Source of the DNA: Treponema sp.
GTDB lineage: Bacteria > Spirochaetota > Spirochaetia > Treponematales > Treponemataceae
Assembly (NCBI GenBank): GCA_016286365.1
Contig: JAEESN010000018.1
Coordinates: 1 to 56,321 of the forward strand
Direction of reading: 5' to 3'
Length of the DNA: 56,321 nucleotides
In this document: positions 8,143-17,176 of the stretch, piece after piece
Layout: the number at the start of each line of letters is the position of its first letter
Numbering within the stretch: the stretch's first letter is position 1
The notes under the pieces: generated by a model
What the model saw: the letters and a program-made list of their open reading frames with translations, nothing else
Databases searched by the model: none
What the model was told of the DNA's origin: nothing
Position numbers and translations under genes: made by a program

Positions 8143-8946
8143 TTAAAATTGTTTAATAAACCATTTGTAAACAGCTTCCATTCTGGCTGTCATTGATTCA
8201 GTAACCTGATCTTTAATACCGATTAATTTCTTGCAGTTTGCATCTGTAGAAAGCCACAAAAGTAACGAATCTCCGCAGTCTGCAACTAAAACATTAATAC
8301 GCAAATTTCCTGCTTCGATTGCAGTAATAGGACCAAGACCCATATCATCTGTGCTTGTAAAGGTTGCATAAATCAAATTGTTCTTCTGTTTATAATCAAG
8401 GCGGTATCTGCAAACACCAAAGCTTGAATCATCCTGAAGACAATACAAAACCTGTCCATCTGCATTTCCTGTATTCTTATCGGCTACAGGTTCTTTGCTG
8501 TTCGGACCCGAAATTGTATATGCTTTTTTATACAAAACCTTTTCTTTTCCGGTTGGCTTTCCCTTTTTAAAAGAATAATACTTCATTCCTTCCATTTTAG
8601 AGATAGAACGGAAAATGCGCGAAACGTCTTCGATATTAATATCTGTATCTTTTGAGTTACTCTGTGCCTTAAGAAAATCTTTTTTCAAAAGGAAAAGGCC
8701 TTCAAAAACAAAAGGAAAATTCTTTTCTCCCTTTTTAATTCTGTTTGCCTTTATTGCAGAAGTATAATCAGTCTGAGGAAGAATCATCATTTCGTCTTTT
8801 CCTTCCTCGTGAATTATCTTAACGCTTCCGTTTTTTACAAGTTCATCATAGTATTTTGGATTAACAAGAGTTTTTGCACTAAAAACCTGAGCCATTACAG
8901 CTGCAGCCAATCCAAATGCACAAATACCACAAATAATCTTTTTCAT
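8143..8946 (-). CDS. Secreted protein of unknown function, possibly DUF6675 family
   Basis: The 267-residue product begins with a signal peptide (MKKIICGICAFGLAAAVMA, cleavage near residue 19). The rest is a soluble alpha/beta domain containing FPFVFEGLFLLKK, ISKMEGMKYYSF and a C-terminal LLWLSTDANCKKLIG followed by an amphipathic helix. It resembles treponemal periplasmic proteins annotated DUF6675, but I recall that only weakly. An AAGGGGA box precedes the ATG. It sits between jag and the immunophilin gene with short gaps and is probably co-transcribed. Confidence 0.7.
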   Translation of the reverse strand: MKKIICGICAFGLAAAVMAQVFSAKTLVNPKYYDELVKNGSVKIIHEEGKDEMMILPQTDYTSAIKANRIKKGEKNFPFVFEGLFLLKKDFLKAQSNSKDTDINIEDVSRIFRSISKMEGMKYYSFKKGKPTGKEKVLYKKAYTISGPNSKEPVADKNTGNADGQVLYCLQDDSSFGVCRYRLDYKQKNNLIYATFTSTDDMGLGPITAIEAGNLRINVLVADCGDSLLLWLSTDANCKKLIGIKDQVTESMTARMEAVYKWFIKQF

Positions 8947-8960
8947 AGTAATCCCCTTAA

Positions 8961-9659
8961 TCAGCGAATTCCTTTGTATATAACACGTACCTGTTTATAT
9001 AAACCATCTCCTTCGCTTTTGGTTTCAACATCTGGGATATCATTTAAAGTTGTGTGGATTAATCTTCTTTCGAACGGATTCATTGGTTCAAGAAGGATAG
9101 AATTTCTTGTAGAACGAACTTTATCGGCTGTTGTATATGCAAGGCGTACAAGTGATTCTTCGCGGCGGATTCTGTAGTTTTCTGTATCCAAAATGATTCT
9201 AACTTCTTCGTGACCAAGGCGTCCGGCATAAATATTTGCTAAAAGCTGAAGTGCATCAAGATTTTTACCTTTGCGACCAATCAGAATTGAAGAATTTGAA
9301 GATTCAAGCTTAATTCCGATTTTTTTATCTTCGCGGTAAGAAATCATTGCTTTTACCGAATAACCCATTTTTTCGATCATCTGAGTAATAAATTCGATTA
9401 ATTTCTGTTCAAATTCACCCTGTGGAAGAGGATCTGCAACAAGTCTTGAAAATTTTTCTTCGTGATTTTTATTTTCAAAATTATTTGCCTTTACGTTATC
9501 AAGAGTATGAACTCTGATTTTTACATATCCTTTTTTGAACAGAGAATTTTTCTGAGTTTCTAAGATTTCTACATCAAACTGATCTCTTTCGAGTCCAAGT
9601 TCATTTGCAGCTATTTCAATAGCTTCTTTTTCTGTTTTTCCTTCATATTCGTAAGTCAT
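8961..9659 (-). CDS. jag: RNA-binding protein Jag/KhpB
   Basis: This 232-residue RNA-binding protein is linked in other bacteria to cell elongation and division. It has an N-terminal Jag domain (about 1-52, YEYEGKTEKEAIEIAANELG), a KH domain whose GxxG loop is IGRKGK (about residues 123-128), and a C-terminal R3H domain with the motif RRLIH (Arg-x3-His) in the last 40 residues. It follows yidC by 21 nt, the conserved order in most bacteria. AGGAG upstream supports the start. Confidence 0.94.
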   Translation of the reverse strand: MTYEYEGKTEKEAIEIAANELGLERDQFDVEILETQKNSLFKKGYVKIRVHTLDNVKANNFENKNHEEKFSRLVADPLPQGEFEQKLIEFITQMIEKMGYSVKAMISYREDKKIGIKLESSNSSILIGRKGKNLDALQLLANIYAGRLGHEEVRIILDTENYRIRREESLVRLAYTTADKVRSTRNSILLEPMNPFERRLIHTTLNDIPDVETKSEGDGLYKQVRVIYKGIR

Positions 9660-9680
9660 TTTATATAACTCCTGTTTGAT

Positions 9681-11483
9681 TTATTTTCTTTTTGAAACTG
9701 GTTTTACAACTGCCTTTTCGGCTTTCTTTTCTTTAACTAATTTGTTAATAACTACCTGCTGAATAACACCTAAAACGTTACTTGTAAGCCAGTACAAGAT
9801 AAGTCCAGAAGGTGCATTATAAAGAATAAAGAAGAAGAAAATTGGTAAACCGTACATCATAAGCTTCATCTGTCCCTTACTCTGTCCGGCAGACATACCG
9901 TTGTTCTGTGTAATAACACCCGATACAAGCTGAGAAATAAGATAAAGAACCGGTAAAAGACGGATATCTGTCATGTGAAGGAATGTTGTAATAAACGGAA
10001 TTTCCTTTTTAATAGAATAAACGCTATCACCAACAGAAAGATCCGAAACCCATCCCTTAATAAAGCTTGCGCCACGGAATTCAAAATAGTTATTGAAGAG
10101 GTAGAACATAGCCATAACAAGGAGGAACTGAAGAAGAATTGGTAAACAACCGCTTGCAGGGTTATAATCTGCCTGTTTGTAAAGCTTCTGCATTTCTTCC
10201 TGGAGTTTAGGCTGATTATCCTTATATTTTTCTTTTAAAGCGTTCATCTTAGGCTGAATTTCCTGCATCTTAAGAGAACCAAGTGACTGCTTTTTAGAAA
10301 GTGGGAATAAAATAATCTTGATGATGAGTGTAAGAAGAATGATACAAACACCCCAGTTAGGAACAATCTTGTGTAAAAGCTGAAGTCCGAACTTTAAGAT
10401 GTTTTCGAGCCAGTTGAGCCAGCTTGAAGGTAAACTCATAGTAAGCTTTTTACCGCTGAGTTTGAATGCATTTTCATCGCTTATGTTATAGATTTCGATA
10501 TTTTTTTCGTCACGAGGACCAAAATACATGTAGTATGTATCCTGAACATCTTTTCCTGTAAATGCTCTTCTTTCCATTATAGCCTGAGCATTTGCATAAT
10601 CATTTACTTCTATAATACCGGAATAAGCGGCATTCGAAATGATTGTATTATCTGCAGGAACAATAAGATTTAAGAAGTATTTTCCGGCAATTCCGCTCCA
10701 TACAACATCTTTATCGTAATATTTGAGCTTGCCGTTTTCTATCATATTGCTTTTTACTTTCTTTCCATTGTAAACAAGGAATTCACGCTTTTCGTATCTG
10801 TCTTTTTTAGGATCATAATGAGGTCCAATCTGTGGAGCAGTTCTTAAAGAATATGCTGTTCCTCCAAAATCAAGACCAGTACCTGTTTCATCGTGAAGAA
10901 GAATATCGAGCTTGAACATGTATTCATCTTTTGTAAATGTATACTGTTTACCAAAGGTGAATTTTTTTCCGCCGATTTTCATTTCTTTTGTAAAAAGATA
11001 TGTCAAATCATTTAATTTTTTAACTTCGAATGTATCGTTTATAGTTTCGCTTGTTGCGTTTCCAAAAGATACGGCACATGCTCTGTTTTTAGCAGAAATA
11101 CTATCTGCAAGCTGAACACCTTTTCCTGTGTCGATGTCGAAGTTTTTAAGGTTTCCTTTTTCATCTTTTTCTATTAATTCATAGCTGATGATGTCGGCAC
11201 CTTTATTTGTTAAAACAATGTTTGCTTTTTCTGTTGTTACAGTGATTGTCTGTTCCGGGATAATCTGAACTTCTTCTGCAGTTTCTTCTGCTGCTGCTTC
11301 CAAAATTGCGCCTTCATTTCCCAGATCTTTCATCTGATTTTCGTTTGATTCAGCCTGCTGCTCTGCTGCAACCGGTTGACCTGCATCCTGACCTTTTGAA
11401 CCAAACCATTTTGGCATCAAAAGAAAGCTTCCGATAATTACAAGTATCGAAAGAACTATAGCCCATACAGTATTCTTATCCAT
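9681..11483 (-). CDS. yidC: Membrane protein insertase YidC
   Basis: It inserts and folds inner-membrane proteins with or without SecYEG. The 600 residues follow the Gram-negative architecture: an N-terminal TM (about 5-24), a large beta-rich periplasmic domain (about 55-345), then a conserved C-terminal insertase core of five TMs with WGVCIILLTLIIKIILFPLSKKQ and YNPASGCLPILLQF. The tail is basic (KEKKAEKAVVKPVSKRK), suited to ribosome contact. A GGGAG box precedes the ATG. It lies between yidD and jag in the conserved operon. Confidence 0.97.
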   Translation of the reverse strand: MDKNTVWAIVLSILVIIGSFLLMPKWFGSKGQDAGQPVAAEQQAESNENQMKDLGNEGAILEAAAEETAEEVQIIPEQTITVTTEKANIVLTNKGADIISYELIEKDEKGNLKNFDIDTGKGVQLADSISAKNRACAVSFGNATSETINDTFEVKKLNDLTYLFTKEMKIGGKKFTFGKQYTFTKDEYMFKLDILLHDETGTGLDFGGTAYSLRTAPQIGPHYDPKKDRYEKREFLVYNGKKVKSNMIENGKLKYYDKDVVWSGIAGKYFLNLIVPADNTIISNAAYSGIIEVNDYANAQAIMERRAFTGKDVQDTYYMYFGPRDEKNIEIYNISDENAFKLSGKKLTMSLPSSWLNWLENILKFGLQLLHKIVPNWGVCIILLTLIIKIILFPLSKKQSLGSLKMQEIQPKMNALKEKYKDNQPKLQEEMQKLYKQADYNPASGCLPILLQFLLVMAMFYLFNNYFEFRGASFIKGWVSDLSVGDSVYSIKKEIPFITTFLHMTDIRLLPVLYLISQLVSGVITQNNGMSAGQSKGQMKLMMYGLPIFFFFILYNAPSGLILYWLTSNVLGVIQQVVINKLVKEKKAEKAVVKPVSKRK

Positions 11484-11502
11484 TTTAGCTCCCTATTTTT
11501 TT

Positions 11503-11781
11503 TCATGGGACAGGATCGTATCCGCCTTCATGAAAAGGATTACATTTTAATATTCGTTTAATTGCAAGAAAAAGACCTTTTACCGGACCATATTTTTTTA
11601 AAGCTTCCATTGCATAGGCAGAACAGGTGGGTGTAAATCTGCAGCAGGGCTTATGTAAAGGAGAAATAAATTTCTGATAAAATTTAATCAATAAACAGAA
11701 AAAACCTGTAAAAAGATTCTTTATAAATAAAAAAATCAGTTTAAAAAAATTTTTTTCTTTTTTATCTTCTGAATTAATCAT
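11503..11781 (-). CDS. yidD: Membrane protein insertion efficiency factor YidD
   Basis: The 92-residue protein has an N-terminal hydrophobic/amphipathic stretch and the family signature with invariant Cys and Pro residues: [25 protein letters not shown] and [16 protein letters not shown]. It supports YidC-dependent insertion at the membrane. It lies between rnpA and yidC as in most bacteria. The N-terminal 25 residues are longer than in E. coli. Confidence 0.94.
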   Translation of the reverse strand: MINSEDKKEKNFFKLIFLFIKNLFTGFFCLLIKFYQKFISPLHKPCCRFTPTCSAYAMEALKKYGPVKGLFLAIKRILKCNPFHEGGYDPVP

Positions 11782-11788
11782 AAATTAT

Positions 11789-12151
11789 TTACTCTTTGAA
11801 TAATCCAGCCTTTTGAAACAATAAACGAAATTCTTCACATCGCGAGTGGAACGAATCATTTCCAGGATACACTAAAATTAACATATCATATCCTGTGTTC
11901 AGATGTGATTTTAATAATCGATAGACTTCACGGCTGTATCTTTTTGATAAGTTCCTTTTGACCGCGTTACCGTATCCACGAATCAAAGGAAAACCAACAC
12001 GATTTATTCCAAGATTATTTTCCATATAGAAAATTTTTGCACCAGGAATACTTATCTTCTTTCCGCTATTAAACAGCTTTTTAAAATCAGCGGGATTTTT
12101 AATACGCTCTTCACGTTTAAAAGATCCCGTTTTTTCCAAGTCTGTTTCCAT
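11789..12151 (-). CDS. rnpA: Ribonuclease P protein component
   Basis: The 120-residue basic protein binds the RNase P RNA and assists 5' maturation of tRNAs. The N-terminal KREERIKNPADFKKLF and central GNAVKRNLSKRYSREVYR correspond to the substrate-binding cleft and RNR motif region. It starts 8 nt after the rpmH stop codon. No ribosome binding site is evident, so it may depend on translational coupling to rpmH. Confidence 0.93.
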   Translation of the reverse strand: METDLEKTGSFKREERIKNPADFKKLFNSGKKISIPGAKIFYMENNLGINRVGFPLIRGYGNAVKRNLSKRYSREVYRLLKSHLNTGYDMLILVYPGNDSFHSRCEEFRLLFQKAGLFKE

Positions 12152-12159
12152 CCCTATAA

Positions 12160-12315
12160 TTAATATTTCTTCTTTTCGTCTGCTACAGATAATTTTGCAC
12201 GACCCTTTGCGCGTCTTCTGGCAAGAACCTTGCGTCCACCTTTAGTTGCCATACGAGCTCTAAAGCCGAATTTTCTATTGCGTTTAACTTTACTTGGTTG
12301 ATATGTACGTTTCAT
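12160..12315 (-). CDS. rpmH: 50S ribosomal protein L34
   Basis: Translation of the minus strand from the ATG at 12315 gives a 51-residue, highly basic protein starting [20 protein letters not shown] and continuing [19 protein letters not shown], the universal L34 sequence, with a slightly extended acidic/basic tail (SVADEKKKY). AAGGAG precedes the start by about 7 nt. It heads the rpmH-rnpA-yidD-yidC-jag operon. Confidence 0.97.
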   Translation of the reverse strand: MKRTYQPSKVKRNRKFGFRARMATKGGRKVLARRRAKGRAKLSVADEKKKY

Positions 12316-12406
12316 GTACGTGCTCCTTATATTTTTTAATTATTAAAAACTCCAACAAAATGAAAATTTATAATAATTTAAAGATTTCAATTTAGAATAG
12401 TAAGAA

Positions 12407-12436
12407 AATATAACATTATTTCTTAATCTTGGTCAA
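12407..12436 (-). promoter_or_regulatory. Predicted promoter of the rpmH operon
   Basis: On the minus strand, TTGACC (12436-12431) is followed by an 18-nt spacer and TATATT (12412-12407), giving a leader of about 85 nt before rpmH. It starts just after the DUF721 gene ends, which separates the ribosome/insertase operon from the replication genes. Confidence 0.6.
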
Positions 12437-12442
12437 CATGAT

Positions 12443-13036
12443 TTATTTAGATTCCGCGATACTTTTTCTTATACTGTCGAATTTATCTAAAAGTTCCTGC
12501 GGAAGTCCTGATGATTCATTTGATGTTTTATTTATTGATTTGTCTCCGGCTGATATTTTTGAATTTTCGCTGGTTTTTTCTTTATTCTTATTATAATTAT
12601 CTAAAGCAGAGTCTTGTTCTTCCAGTTTCTGATTAAATTTCTGTTTTTCGTCCGAAAGCCGCTTTTCGTAATTTTCGCTGAATCCAAAATCTGAGCCTTT
12701 AAGCCTGAACGCAAGCGAATGAATTTTTAAATCCGGCAGCGACATATTCAACCCTTTGATTATGAATTTTTCATACATGCGCAGGTACTGAATCCAGCCG
12801 GAATGATCAGTTTCTACAAGTAAAACACCTTTTTTTAAATCTACAACGCGGGTATTTCCGGCAAGGCGTTCTCCAATCGGGATTCTTGTTTCGCAGTCTT
12901 CGTCGTCACGGCTTGTTCTTATTTTAGAAACGACAGTTTTCCAGACGTTATAAATCTGTTTTTTGTCGGAAGAAAACTGAGAAACAACATTCATCATGTC
13001 GGCCATGTTTATAATATTATTGTACATTCCATTCAC
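12443..13036 (-). CDS. DUF721 / DciA-like protein
   Basis: The 197-residue protein carries an N-terminal DUF721 domain (about 15-125: VVSQFSSDKKQIYNVWKTVV, then RVVDLKKGVLLVETDHSGWIQYLRMYEKFIIKGLN). The C-terminus is low-complexity and charged, rich in Lys, Glu, Asn and Ser. DciA proteins load the replicative helicase DnaB in many bacteria, and the position after recF fits such a role; that is inference from family and context. Its start overlaps recF by up to 20 nt; a second Met at residue 4 is equally possible. Confidence 0.82.
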   Translation of the reverse strand: MNGMYNNIINMADMMNVVSQFSSDKKQIYNVWKTVVSKIRTSRDDEDCETRIPIGERLAGNTRVVDLKKGVLLVETDHSGWIQYLRMYEKFIIKGLNMSLPDLKIHSLAFRLKGSDFGFSENYEKRLSDEKQKFNQKLEEQDSALDNYNKNKEKTSENSKISAGDKSINKTSNESSGLPQELLDKFDSIRKSIAESK

Positions 13037-14132
13037 CGCTTGTTATATTATATACTTTTGTCGTTTCGTGCATATAGTTCTGGTAGGGTTCTCCGGGAAG
13101 AAATGTACAGAAAAGCTGGTCGTATTCGGGCAAAAATGATGTTAATTTTGTTCGTTTCTGCGGGTCTAATTCAAGAAGAACATCGTCCATAAGAATAACA
13201 GGTTTTAATCCGGTGGCGCGGGTATAATAAATAGCCTGCGAAATACGTAAAATTAAAGAAATCAGGCGGCATTGACCTGTAGAAGCTGTTGGAATAAATA
13301 AAGAATTATTTAAAACAAAAGAAATGCGGTCGCGGTGAGGTCCCGTTAATGTAGTTTCTAAAATTTTGTCAGATTCACGTTTAGATTGCAGTAAAGAATA
13401 AATGTCCTGCGAAGCAGGAAAAAAATTTTCAGAATTGCTTTCTGCTTTGCTATCTGCGGGTTTCCAAGAAGGAGAATAATGAATTTTTACCCCTTCTATG
13501 CCAGAAATTTCGTGATAAAGCTTTCCAAAAATCTCGTTAAACTGAAAAATTGCTTTTTTTCTCTTTTCCTGGATAATCAAACCGTATTCTGCAAGCTGTC
13601 TGTCGTAAACATCGAGCATTTCATATTCATGATTCTTTAAAATCTGATTGCGGCTTTTTAAAATCTTTTTGTAATTGCGTAAATCGTCTATATAAAGGCT
13701 GTCGTACAAAGTTAAAGATTGATCAATAAAAAAACGCTTGTATTCAGGTTCCCCGGTTGCAAATTTCATATCATCATGACAGAAAAGTATGCAGGGAATT
13801 GTATTTATAAGCTCTTTTCGGTCGTGAATGCGTTTTCCGTTTTTATCGATTCTTTTTTTGCCGTTTTCCAGAGCGACTGTAATTTTCTGGATATTTTCAT
13901 CAGCACATTTGTATAAAGAATTTATACTGAACTGATTTTCACCTTTTTTAATAATCTGAGCTTCGTTATGTGTGCGGAAAGAGTTTCCATAGGCCGCAAG
14001 ATATAAAGATTCAAGAATATTACTCTTACCCTGCCCGTTTTCACCAACAAAATAGACCTCCCGCGAAGAAAGGTCTATTGTATCATTTTTGAGATTTCGA
14101 AAATTATAAAAAGTCTGATATAAAAAGGGCAT
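13017..14132 (-). CDS. recF: DNA replication and repair protein RecF
   Basis: RecF is an SMC-like ATPase that binds gapped DNA and helps RecO/RecR load RecA. I chose the ATG at 14132 (product starting MPFLYQTFYNFRN) because it matches the usual RecF N-terminus; the longer frame begins with TTG at 14195. The Walker A motif is VGENGQGKSNILE, the signature region is GPHRDRISF and STGQCRLISL, and Walker B is VILMDDVLLELD. The product is about 371 residues, normal length. No ribosome binding site precedes the ATG; a stem-loop lies just upstream. It follows dnaN. Confidence 0.94.
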   Translation of the reverse strand: MPFLYQTFYNFRNLKNDTIDLSSREVYFVGENGQGKSNILESLYLAAYGNSFRTHNEAQIIKKGENQFSINSLYKCADENIQKITVALENGKKRIDKNGKRIHDRKELINTIPCILFCHDDMKFATGEPEYKRFFIDQSLTLYDSLYIDDLRNYKKILKSRNQILKNHEYEMLDVYDRQLAEYGLIIQEKRKKAIFQFNEIFGKLYHEISGIEGVKIHYSPSWKPADSKAESNSENFFPASQDIYSLLQSKRESDKILETTLTGPHRDRISFVLNNSLFIPTASTGQCRLISLILRISQAIYYTRATGLKPVILMDDVLLELDPQKRTKLTSFLPEYDQLFCTFLPGEPYQNYMHETTKVYNITSGEWNVQ

Positions 14133-14148
14133 ATTTTTAAATTTTGCC

Positions 14149-14193
14149 GCGAGAAAATCATTACAGAAATGGCCTTCCCCAGGATTTTCTCGC
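14149..14193 (-). other. Inverted repeat just upstream of recF
   Basis: GCGAGAAAATC (14149-14159) and GATTTTCTCGC (14183-14193) are perfect 11-nt complements with a 23-nt loop. The stem would form in the dnaN-recF leader, ending 17 nt before the recF ATG. A second AT-only hairpin (about 14196-14224) overlaps the dnaN stop codon. Confidence 0.5.
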
Positions 14194-14220
14194 AATTAAA
14201 AATTTTTCGAAGAAAAATTT

Positions 14221-15348
14221 TTAATAATTCATCGGCATGATTACGTGGATGTAATCTGCAGCCGGTTCAGAACGCATGATAACTGCTTTTGTAATATTTG
14301 CTTCTTCGTCGCCATCAGTTTCGTTTACATTAAAATCAAATACTACATTTTCTGAATCTATTACCTTTAATGGTTCTGTTACATAAGTAAAATTCAAAGC
14401 CATTGTGATATTTTTTCCATCATAACGGCATGGAATTTCTTCGTCTGCAGTACCAATTTCTGATTCTGGAGAAATAAGCTTAAGAACACCGGAAGAAATC
14501 TTGAAAATAATTCTGCTTACTTTCTTATCAACCATGATTGTTGTACGTCTTAAAGCTGAATCAAGATCATTTTTATTAACCATGATAGATTTTGTAAGAT
14601 TTTCCGGAATTACTTTCTGATAGTTCGGGAACTGGCCATCAATTAATACAGAAGAGAATTCAACATTTGCAAATTTTACAAAAATTGATTTTTCTACAAT
14701 CGAAATATTAATATTTCCTTCATCAGAAGCATTTTTAAGAATACAAGAAAGAATTTTTACAGGAACAATTGCAGGCTGGAAGTCTGGAACACTGAATCCA
14801 GTTTTATTTACACATGAAAGTCTTCTTCCATCTGTTGCAACCATTGTAAATGTATCTGCATTTTTTTCTAAATAAACACCAGTCATAAAATAACGGTTTT
14901 TATCATCAGAAACTGCAAAAATTGTCTGTCTGATCATTTCTTTAAAGTCTTTAGAAGGTAATTCAAAGAAAGAAATTCCTTCAGAAGAGCCGATTTCCGG
15001 GAATTTATCGCCAGCCTGACTCTTTAACTTAAAGTTTACACGTTTAGAAATAGGTTTAATTGTTACACCAACATCTTCCTGAATAAATTCAATTTCGCCG
15101 GAAGGTAAAGATGACAAAATACTCATAAACTTATCGCAGAATATTGTTGTTCTTCCTTCTTCACTTATATCTACAGGAATAACAGTAGTAAATTTAACAG
15201 TTGAATCGGTAGCTTTTATAGTAAGCTTATTATTTTCAGCTATTACCAGAATATTAGAAAGAATAGAAACAGGACTTTTATTTGTAATAATTTCCTGTGC
15301 AATTGAAATTTCTTTGATCATTGCATCTCTGTCGAATGTAAATTTCAT
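14221..15348 (-). CDS. dnaN: DNA polymerase III sliding clamp (beta subunit)
   Basis: The 375-residue protein forms the dimeric DNA clamp that tethers polymerase III and other partners. Three DnaN domains are recognisable, with NILVIAENNKLTIKATD and IFCDKFMSILSSLPSGEIEF in the first, MVATDGRRLSCV in the second, and a C-terminus ending in the typical HVIMPMNY (consensus MPMRL-like). A strong AAGGAG box precedes the ATG. It lies between dnaA and recF on the same strand. Confidence 0.97.
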   Translation of the reverse strand: MKFTFDRDAMIKEISIAQEIITNKSPVSILSNILVIAENNKLTIKATDSTVKFTTVIPVDISEEGRTTIFCDKFMSILSSLPSGEIEFIQEDVGVTIKPISKRVNFKLKSQAGDKFPEIGSSEGISFFELPSKDFKEMIRQTIFAVSDDKNRYFMTGVYLEKNADTFTMVATDGRRLSCVNKTGFSVPDFQPAIVPVKILSCILKNASDEGNINISIVEKSIFVKFANVEFSSVLIDGQFPNYQKVIPENLTKSIMVNKNDLDSALRRTTIMVDKKVSRIIFKISSGVLKLISPESEIGTADEEIPCRYDGKNITMALNFTYVTEPLKVIDSENVVFDFNVNETDGDEEANITKAVIMRSEPAADYIHVIMPMNY

Positions 15349-15600
15349 TTTTTGTTCTCCTTTTCAACTTTTATTTAATTATTATAAATTTATAAATTTA
15401 ATAATAGTAATAATAAGGTTTGTGAATTCGGTGGATAAATAAGTTATTTCTTTATATTAATTAGATTTAAATTGTTTATATCACATCAATATAAATCCAC
15501 TTTTTATACACTTATACACATTTTACTTAATAATTTTCATTTTATCCACAAATTTTATTCATTTATCAACATTTAAAGCACAATATTTGTGGTTTTATGA
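15349..15600. other. dnaA-dnaN intergenic region with DnaA boxes (origin candidate)
   Basis: This 252-bp, very AT-rich gap contains five DnaA-box-like 9-mers: TTATCCACC on the minus strand at 15430-15438, TTATACACT at 15503-15511, TTATACACA at 15512-15520, a perfect TTATCCACA at 15542-15550, and TTATCAACA at 15563-15571. A conserved dnaA-dnaN location and an adjacent AT-rich stretch (about 15360-15420) fit a replication origin or DnaA-autoregulation site. Confidence 0.65.
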
Positions 15601-17034
15601 TTACTTTTTATATTCTTTTATTTCACGTATGAAAATTTCTATTTTACTGTTCAAAGAAGGATCTATTTTTATCTGTTCTTCTACTTTTTCGTATGCATGC
15701 ATGATTGTAGAATGATCTTTTCCTCCGAATTCTATTCCAAGCTCAGTATAAGAGATTTCTGTGATTGTTCTTGCAATATAAATGGCAATCTGGCGTGGAA
15801 TAACGAATTTTTTATCACGTTTTTTGCTTTTTAAATCACTAACCGAAATCTGATAGTTTTCTGCAATTACTTTCTGAATAATATCAATAGAAATATTTTC
15901 TACAGAATTAGAAGAAAGAAGATCTTTTAATAATCGTTTTGCATCATCAATTGAAGGTGTCTGACCTGTTAAATCCATATAACCGATTATATTACTCAAT
16001 GCTGACTCTAACTCACGAACGTTAGTTTCTATGTTTTTAGCTATATATTCAATTATTTCTGAACTTAAATTGATTCCTTTCTGTTCAACCTTTCTCTGTA
16101 AAATTGCATAACGTGTTTCGTAATTAGGAGGCTGTAAATCAATACATAATCCGTTCGAAAGTCTGCTTACAAGGCGATTTGCCATATTTTTTATTTCTTT
16201 AATAGGGCGGTCGCATGTAAAAACCATCTGTGCATTTTTTTCGTGTAATGCATTGAATGTATAGAATAATTCTTCCTGAGTAGCTTCTTTTCCGCTCAAA
16301 AAGTGGATATCGTCCAGAAGAAGGACATCAAGATTTCTGTATTTATCTTTAAATGCCTTTGGACTTTTAGAAGAAATGGAAGAAGTAAATTCGTTGATGA
16401 AAGTTTCTGCAGAAAGATAGCAGATTTTTAATTTTTCTGTTGAATTCTGCCAGATATAATTTCCAATTGCTTCCATAAGGTGAGTTTTTCCAAGACCTGA
16501 TCCACCGTATAAAAGAATCGGGTTATATGATTTTCCTGGATTTTTTGCAACAGCTAAAGAAGCTTTATATGCAAAGTCACTGTTTTCGCCAGGGACAAAG
16601 GTATCAAAAGTAAATTCTTCCTGTAAAAGCGGATGTTTTCCTTTTTTTGATGAATTAGATGATGATTTTTCTTCTTTTTGTGATGATTTATCATCTTTTT
16701 CCTGAATTTGAACCTTTTCTTCCTTAGATTCAGCTTTTTTTGCTTCTTTCGGAGTTTCAGTTTCGTCAATAATCACATTTAAAGTGATATTTTGGCCGGT
16801 AATCTTGCAGATTTTGTTCTGAACAGTATCAAAAACACCCATCTGCTTCATTCTCATATTTAAAAACTGACTTTTTACAGAGATTGTGATTGTATCTATT
16901 GTATCTTCTACATACTGAAGGTTGAACCAGAGTATAAAATGATCTTCTTCGTTTTTATTTTTATATTCGGTACGGATTTCCTGCATCGCGTAATCGAAAG
17001 CTTCTTTATATAATGTCATGGGTATTATTATCAT
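15601..17034 (-). CDS. dnaA: Chromosomal replication initiator protein DnaA
   Basis: The 477-residue AAA+ ATPase binds DnaA boxes and opens the origin. Domain I covers about residues 6-95. Domain II (about 112-150) is a low-complexity Lys/Glu/Ser linker. The AAA+ core has Walker A LLYGGSGLGKTHLMEAIGNY and Walker B VLLLDDIHFLSGKE. The C-terminal DNA-binding domain has the DnaA signature DHSTIMHAYEKV. Two in-frame ATGs (codons 1 and 6) are possible; neither has an obvious ribosome binding site. It is divergent from gyrB and followed by dnaN. Confidence 0.98.
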   Translation of the reverse strand: MIIIPMTLYKEAFDYAMQEIRTEYKNKNEEDHFILWFNLQYVEDTIDTITISVKSQFLNMRMKQMGVFDTVQNKICKITGQNITLNVIIDETETPKEAKKAESKEEKVQIQEKDDKSSQKEEKSSSNSSKKGKHPLLQEEFTFDTFVPGENSDFAYKASLAVAKNPGKSYNPILLYGGSGLGKTHLMEAIGNYIWQNSTEKLKICYLSAETFINEFTSSISSKSPKAFKDKYRNLDVLLLDDIHFLSGKEATQEELFYTFNALHEKNAQMVFTCDRPIKEIKNMANRLVSRLSNGLCIDLQPPNYETRYAILQRKVEQKGINLSSEIIEYIAKNIETNVRELESALSNIIGYMDLTGQTPSIDDAKRLLKDLLSSNSVENISIDIIQKVIAENYQISVSDLKSKKRDKKFVIPRQIAIYIARTITEISYTELGIEFGGKDHSTIMHAYEKVEEQIKIDPSLNSKIEIFIREIKEYKK

Positions 17035-17121
17035 GGAATTTCAGACAATTCTCAAGTTAAATCACATCAAAAATATCATAGAATTCTAAAATTCGGATTT
17101 GTTATTATTAATTTCTGTGAA

Positions 17122-17150
17122 TTGAAATTAAATCGTTAATTATATAGAAT
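17122..17150 (+). promoter_or_regulatory. Predicted promoter of gyrB
   Basis: TTGAAA (17122-17127), a 17-nt spacer and TAGAAT (17145-17150) lie 26 nt before the gyrB ATG, which has a GAGG box. A small palindromic AGAAT-AATAT-ATTCT sits over the start region (17146-17160). Confidence 0.5.
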
Positions 17151-17176
17151 AATATATTCTATTTTGAGGATTAAAA

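Noticed and set aside
14133..14195. TTG-initiated extension of recF
   Set aside because: The extra 21 residues do not resemble RecF and run through the leader hairpin.
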